Of a DNA stretch of 64,000 nucleotides, positions 58,513 through 64,000 are shown one piece after another. The notes beneath the pieces are model-generated. The model was not told the origin of the DNA. It worked only from the letters and a program-made list of their open reading frames with translations, and did no database searches. The translations under genes were made by a program, and so were the position numbers. This stretch comes from Ciborinia camelliae (Eukaryota > Ascomycota > Leotiomycetes > Helotiales > Sclerotiniaceae), in the NCBI GenBank assembly GCA_025890175.1, contig JANPYM010000003.1:2476795-2540794 (forward strand), written 5' to 3'. Position 1 is the stretch's first letter; each line of letters starts with the position of its first letter.

Positions 58513-60450
58513 TTAAAGCTTCAAATCCTCATCATGGGCGGCCATGCATTGTCCAGAATTACACATTAATCCACGGCAGCATTTATCATGATGCACCATA
58601 CAGGCCTCTAGACTAATATGAGCACTCCCATCATATAGGTATCGAGATATTTAAATCACTCACCTCCTTTTGGTAGACAATGTTTGCCCCCTATCTTCTT
58701 CACAACCCCTTGAAACACCCCTTTCAATATGTATAGGGGAGAATGTTCCTCCTCCCGATCACCCAGTGTCATACAATATGGAATACCACTTTCCGACATA
58801 CAAGTGCAGCGCTTACCCGCGCAGCAACTATCATGGTGGAGAGTCTTTTGAAATCTTACATGGACTTTTCTATTGTCAGTTTCTACCTCGACACCAGAGA
58901 AGAAATGGAGAATCATATATCCATCTGGTAAACAACTTATTGGATCTTGTGATGCGCGGTTTTCCTTCATCAATCCATTCTTCTTCTTCTTTGATATACC
59001 GGGTTCCTGCGGGGATGAAATGGTTTGGGTTCGAACCTTCTCGAGTGCATGGACATGCAGATACAAACGAATTCCTGCTGGGAATTCACATATGCGCATT
59101 CAAAATCGGGGTACCATGGAATGGAACTGGGGGACATATCGAATTTTGTCGGTGGTGATGGCACGTCTCTGTATCTTGGAGTTGGCTGCTTTGCGGGAAT
59201 CTTTGGGAAGTTGGGACGGGGACGGGGACGGGAACGTACGTCCTCCCTCAATTCACATTTTCCTATCACAATCCTCTTCCAAAACATTTTTTTTTCTTTT
59301 AATGAGAAATGTGTCCGTTGGTTCTTGGGGGGGATGTGCAGTTAAAGCGTCAGGTCTCTCTACACACATGAATGTTTCACCGCATACACTTTTCATCTTC
59401 ATACATATTGCTTCAGGGCATGGGCATATTGCAATGTCATTCTAGCCAGACTTTAGCAGTGATTTCGACATGGACGTCATCGAGTACGGAGATAGATGAT
59501 ATACCGCCGGGAACTAAACATGGTCTTGCATCGCCGTCATTATCGTCGTCGTCATCATCGGATGTCCATCCGTTCACACATGAAAGTGTTACTATTGGAT
59601 TTTCCGACCTGGTTGCATTTGCATCCGGGACTGCATTTCACGCCCGTGTATGCAATTGTAATGCATTCGTTGCTGGTGGGATTCTTGGTCTTGGAGATGG
59701 TGGAAGGGGGAGAGCGGGCGGGGAGAATCATTCAATCGGGTTTCAAATATGAGATCTTCGCATCGTTGTTGTGGTCTTCAGAGGTCTTCTTTTTGCACTT
59801 GGAGGCTTGAGGGTCGGATTTTTTCATCGGGTTGTTTTTGGATCTGGGGAAAATATGGTGGCGTGCTGAGGACATTGTAGTGCATTGCTTGTGAGATCTT
59901 AGTATCGATGAAGGTTGGGGTGAGGGGGTTAACATACCACCAGGCTTTGAACACATGCACTTTTTATCATCATCGTCATCATCATCATCGGACTCTCTTT
60001 CGCACATAAACATATTACCTACTTTTAGATTCTCCAACTTTATTTCATTTAGACCCGGAACAACATGGTGGTGCATCGAGCAAATTGCAATACATCGCTT
60101 GCGAGATCTTAGTATCGAACTAGAATGGAAGTGGAGAGTAAAGGAGACAACATACCACCAGGTTCCAAGCATTTCTCCGCATCGTCTTTGATTTTCTCGC
60201 TTGCGTTCCTCATCTCATTTGAAGATCGACATTTTTCATAATCGCTACTGGAGGTATTGGTCATAGCATAGGAGAGACTGAAGCTGCAGTTGATATCGGA
60301 TACTCTCCGTGGGGAGAGGAGCTGGAAGACTCGTGGAAGGTGACGGTGCGGTTCTTCAACCAATTGAACTGTAATATGCGGCAAGGGGTTCTGTGATGAT
60401 CGTGCTTGCGCATTCGTTGATGGTAAGCTTTATGGTCTCGGTGTATTGTT
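58513..60450 (-). pseudogene. Decaying tandem array of knottin-like cysteine-rich exons
   Basis: On the minus strand I count about seven or eight exon-like modules. The best-preserved pair is the last: an exon ending HCLPKG at 58664, an intron 58608-58663 (GTGAGT...CTAG), and a final exon 58513-58607. Together they give the spacing C-x5-C-x6-CC-x4-C-x4-C, the knottin / inhibitor-cystine-knot pattern. Upstream modules repeat the ending C-L-x-P-G(-G) followed by a phase-1 GTATGTT/GTATAT donor, and a GATACTAAGATCTC.CAAG acceptor present in two nearly identical copies (about 60078-60100 and 59886-59908). Acidic D-runs recur between modules. Many modules carry stops, shifts or lost cysteines, with Tyr where Cys is expected. 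No signal peptide was found. It may be a dead secreted cysteine-rich gene; whether any piece is translated is unknown. Activity is not implied. Confidence 0.6.
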
Positions 60451-60454
60451 ACAT

Positions 60455-61293
60455 TCCACCTCGGTACTGAAAGAGGGTGCTACTGGCTCTGCCTTTGCCT
60501 CTTGTAGCGTTTCAAGCGGGTGCTCCAATGAAGCACTCTCTGTGGGTAGCCACCGTGCAGCCTTTTTCTTCTCGATTATTACCAGTCACAGGAATATGTC
60601 GAGTGCTATCAGCCCAAACGCCATGAGAAAGACAGCATCGTGCACAGTATTAGCATATACAATATCACCGAGTATTGGACCTAGTAGAATCGCAAGATTC
60701 ATGCTTAACCCCAAGTATCCCATGGCCTCACCTACAGCTTCAGGTCCAAATGTGTCCACTATTAGTGCCAAACCAACAACGCCGACCACTGCTGCACTGA
60801 ATCCTTGAAATACTCTTCCAGCAAGTAAGATGCCGATGCTTTTTCCAACAAAGAGCAGTACAATAGATCCTGTGAGTGCCAGGAGGCCAAGGATAAAGAG
60901 CAACCTTTGAGAGGACACCATGTCTGCAAGATATCCACAGAAAGGCGATGCAATCAGTGTAGCGATATCGTAAATGGCTAAGAACAGAGGTCCATGTTTG
61001 TACTGAACCTGGGTTGACCCCGGAGTGGTCTGTCAAGGAAAACGGCAGAACGGGTCAATGAGTTCGTAGATGAAGACATCAGTAAAGATGGATGTAGAGA
61101 CGGAGATGATGATAAAGATTTTCGAGCTTCGAAGTCCCGGTAATGCGGGAGGCATGCTCGAAGATCCAGTCAACCAGGTAAGCGTAACGTTATGAAATTG
61201 ACGGGTCAAGAATCTAGATGAAACAGACATGCTGGAAGCATTGGAGACATACATAAATGGTCGACTCTTGTAAAGATAAGAAGTATCCAACAT
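60455..61293 (-). pseudogene. MFS transporter relic, frameshifted and truncated
   Basis: From the ATG at 61293 the frame encodes a typical N-terminus (TGSSSMPPALPGLRSSKIFI) and the first membrane helix. The family pattern then continues only with frame changes: a base appears missing near 61050 (before the PFSL-type motif), and about 50 bases later one extra base near 60999 shifts again. From there YLADMVSSQRLLFILGLLAL, AGRVFQGFSAAVVGVVGLAL and MGYLGLSMNLAILLGPILGD follow, ending at a TGA (60586-60588) where the family usually has an arginine codon. Recognisable tail (VIIEKKKAARWL) continues to about 60460, where similarity ends and the knottin-exon array begins. Six C-terminal helices are missing. 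The class resembles fungal drug/vesicular-amine MFS proteins; the substrate is unknown. It is divergent from erg6. Confidence 0.78.
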
Positions 61294-61638
61294 ATGCGGG
61301 TATCCAATAGCTAAGGTCAGGTAAGATACCTAACATTCGTATTCGTTTTCGAGTTTTAAGGAGGTCCTGCAGCTGTTACCCCTTTCGGCTAGACTTCGCT
61401 ACCCCTTGCTAGTGCTCCATTCTATGATAATCCGAATACGCCCCCCCTGCCTCCCATCACGTGCTCATTTCCCTGTACTACTTATACTCTCCTTCACTCT
61501 TCTTTTCTTTCTTCCATTTCAATTGATCAGCTATTACAATCTGTAGCATTCATAGTTAGTTTTACTGTGTGTTAGCATTCACATCAACTCTTATTCATTT
61601 CGTGCCGCTTTCCCACTCATTGCAACATATCCGCCAGC
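61294..61638. promoter_or_regulatory. Divergent promoter region of erg6 and the MFS relic
   Basis: Only 345 bases separate the starts. The erg6 side is pyrimidine-rich (about 61495-61530) and has an upstream palindromic CACGTG at 61458-61463 within catcacgtgctc. No TATA box is obvious. Confidence 0.6.
61458..61463. promoter_or_regulatory. CACGTG E-box upstream of erg6
   Basis: A perfect E-box palindrome (ATCACGTG on the plus strand) 175 bases upstream of the erg6 ATG. Basic helix-loop-helix factors, including fungal SREBP relatives that regulate sterol genes, bind E-box-like or SRE sites. That link is by motif only; a six-base palindrome also occurs by chance. Confidence 0.4.
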
Positions 61639-62868
61639 ATGCCAGCCCCCGTTGTCCTCGAACCACAAGATCTCAAACGAGATTCGGCGTTCAAGCAGGC
61701 GCTACACGGCCAAACTGGCCAGGCCGATAATTCGTTCATGAACATGATGCGCAAAGACAAGGACGCCCAGAAGCTTGCCGTGGAGGAATACTTCAAGCAT
61801 TGGGATAACAAGGTTGCTAAGGACGAAACTCCGCTGGATCGTGATGCAAGACGGAAGGATTATGCTACCCTCACACGGCATTACTACGATCTTGCAACGG
61901 ACCTCTATGAATATGGCTGGTGAGAATACATCTACTCTCTGTGCTATTGTACTCCACAGACTTTTCCCCTAATGAATTAACACTGACTTATATTTGCTTC
62001 CAGGGGACAGAGCTTTCACTTCAGCAGGTTCACGAAAGGTGAGCCATTTAAGCAAGCCTTGGCCCGACATGAGCACTATCTGGCGTTGAAAATGGGACTT
62101 CGGGAAGGTCAACGTGTGCTAGATGTTGGTTGTGGTGTTGGTGGACCGGCCCGGGAGATTGCCAAATTTACTGGCTGCAAAGTCGTTGGCCTGAACAACA
62201 ACGACTACCAAATCGAACGTGCAACACGTTATGCGCAGCAACAGGGTCTAGCTGATCAAGTTAGCTTCATGAAAGGAGATTTCATGCAAATGAGCTATCC
62301 TGACAACAGCTTCGATGGTGTCTACGCGATCGAGGCCACGGTGCACGCTCCCAGCTTGGAAGGTATTTACAGCGAGATCTTCAGAGTTCTGAAGCCAGGT
62401 GGCTGTTTCGGCGTGTACGAGTGGCTTATGACCGAGAAATACGACAATGACGACCCTCACCACCGCGCTATTCGCCTGGGCATCGAGCAAGGGAATGGAA
62501 TCAGTAACATGGAAAAGATTTCCGTTGCGCTCCAGGCGATGAGGAAGGCGGGCTTCCTTCTAGAACTTCATCTTGACCTGGCAGATATTGAGGGCGGGGA
62601 TGAGATCCCGTGGTATTGGCCTCTCAGTGGCGAATTGAAATACATGCAGAGCATTTGGGACCTACCCACTTTCATTCGAATGACACGTGTGGGTCGTACT
62701 GTGGTGCACAGATTTGTTGGGGCTCTTGAGACTATCGGTATGGCGCCAAAAGGCACCCAGAAGACGGCTGACTCGCTAGCAACAGCTGCCGACTGCCTTG
62801 TTGCAGGCGGCAGGGAGAAATTATTCACACCAATGTATCTCATGGTTGGTCGTAAACCAGTAGTATAA
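61639..62868 (+). CDS. erg6: Sterol 24-C-methyltransferase (Erg6)
   Basis: Exons 61639-61919 and 62004-62868 give 381 aa, close to yeast Erg6. The intron (GTGAGA...TTGCTTCCAG) splits the tryptophan codon of the sterol-binding YEYGWGQSFHFSR motif (about residue 94). The S-adenosylmethionine site VLDVGCGVGGPAREIAKFTG starts near residue 132. Methyltransferase motifs MKGDFMQMSYPDNSFDGVYA and IEATVHAPSLEGIYSEIFRV follow, and the sterol-methyltransferase C-terminal domain includes GGDEIPWYWPLSGELKYMQS. The enzyme adds a methyl group to C-24 of zymosterol-type sterols on the ER membrane or lipid droplets, in the ergosterol pathway. The frame is free of lesions, in contrast to the adjoining MFS relic. 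Confidence 0.96.
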
Positions 62869-64000
62869 TAAAAGGCGTGGCTTGGTGCGTGTAACTAATT
62901 TTCCAATTGAGAAAACCGATTAAACTATTTACCGTGGCGTACGTTAATGTGAGCTCTATACTTCTTTATCTCATTGTCCTAGAAAGTTTGAACGAGGATG
63001 GAATATAGTTTTTCAGTGATGATTTTGTTCGCTCGCCTTGCTTTTTGTGTTGGTATCAATAGGTAGGTAGTTAAGATCTCAATGGCCATACCACTTTCTC
63101 CACCAAGTAAGGTAAGCGAGCGGGGGAGCAGCATAAAACTCTAACGAGTCTGCTGATAGCACGATTCGAAAATTGATTTAGAGCTATCAAGCATTTATTA
63201 ACCAATAAAGCGCGCTAACTGCAAGCTCAACGGTCGGTATTGGTTTCATATTCGGTTTCATATTCACGGAAATAATTTGATATGAGATGCGATGCGATGC
63301 GATGAACAGAGTTATGGAAGGTTGATATTTATAGTCTACAAGGTAAGGCCAACCGCCGAAAAATTTTATGTATGCTAATTATTTTTATTTCTAAATCACG
63401 ACTTCTCACTCCTAACAACCCTAACTCTTGTTAAGTATCTAAACCATGAAGACCACATAATTTCAACCCCCAACTTCAACCTCAGCCACCAACCCCAATC
63501 AGCATTGAACTAACTTCGGGTATACGAAGCATGGCAAAATGTATATATGGGGACCCGAATGTTAGAGCAGGGATGTTGGAGGATACCTTCCACGGAGATA
63601 TCCTGAATGTGCTGAGATGCCCTTTTCGTGGAAGAACTGAACCGGAAAACTTTCAAATAATTGAGAGACTGTTGCCGTTTGGAATCATACCATCGCATCG
63701 AACTGACACCGTCATACCACCATATATCTATCATTTGGCCCCTTGCGAATATCTCATGGTCGTGATAGTCGGATCTTATTTTTGTTGGTCAAGAGGGGTT
63801 ATATTGATGAGAGTTGTATTGATTTGAGTGTGGAATACATGCCGACTCCGCAGATTTGTTGGTGCGGTACTGATCTCGTGAGTGAGCGAGCGAGCGAGTG
63901 GGTATGATGGTGTTATATGATTCACAGATTCGTGGGTATGGTAAAGCTTCGCAGACACGCAGCCTATATGTGGGTATGGCAGTGGTATAGGGTTCACCGA
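62869..64000. other. 3' flank of erg6, no supported gene
   Basis: Sequence after erg6 with a TAGGTAGG word near 63060, a gatgc tract at about 63285-63303 and no coding frame of family-like composition. A frame at 63531-63827 (starting MAKCIYGDPNVRAGM) has no recognised domain and may be chance. Confidence 0.45.

Overview
The window looks like a chromosome segment of a filamentous ascomycete. A helotialean leotiomycete, Sclerotiniaceae-like (Botrytis/Sclerotinia relatives), is my best guess. This rests on short spliceosomal introns (about 50-110 nt) with GT...CTAAC...AG signals, AT-leaning intergenic DNA scattered with TACCTA/TAGGTA words, and the gene content (nudF/LIS1, RTA1-like, Zn2Cys6, DUF2985, DUF7918-like). 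The species is inferred, not proven. All gene models were spliced by hand; reading phase closes across every intron listed for the intact genes.

Layout. 1-10 kb is gene-poor and holds one small four-exon cysteine-rich gene (2201-2694). 10.6-16.5 kb carries two divergently transcribed microtubule-motor genes, a Stu2/Alp14 microtubule polymerase (minus) and the dynein regulator nudF/LIS1 (plus). 16.5-24.5 kb is a gene desert with broken, duplicated, intron-containing fragments. 24.5-44 kb is gene-dense: four paralogues of a DUF7918-like family (two intact, one with an in-frame UGA, one with an internal deletion and a frameshift) are interspersed with a BAP31/Yet3-like ER protein, tRNA-dihydrouridine synthase Dus3, a kelch-repeat protein and an F-box protein. 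47-49 kb holds a DUF2985-type membrane protein. 50 kb holds an intron-containing tRNA-Val(AAC), a low-complexity stretch and a 10-N assembly gap, followed by simple-sequence DNA and a 15-bp minisatellite.

53-63 kb groups genes that may share a sterol/membrane theme: an RTA1-like membrane protein, a UPC2-type Zn2Cys6 regulator, a decayed MFS transporter, and sterol 24-C-methyltransferase (erg6) divergent from the MFS relic. Between the regulator and the MFS relic lies the most unusual item, a decaying tandem array of exons encoding knottin-like cysteine-rich modules. Several cysteine codons there have become tyrosine codons, or stops sit at expected cysteine positions.

The best candidates for undescribed biology are (i) the knottin-exon array at 58.5-60.45 kb and (ii) the DUF7918-like paralogue cluster, whose members share intron positions; two of them end in a predicted nuclear-localisation plus SUMO-interaction tail.
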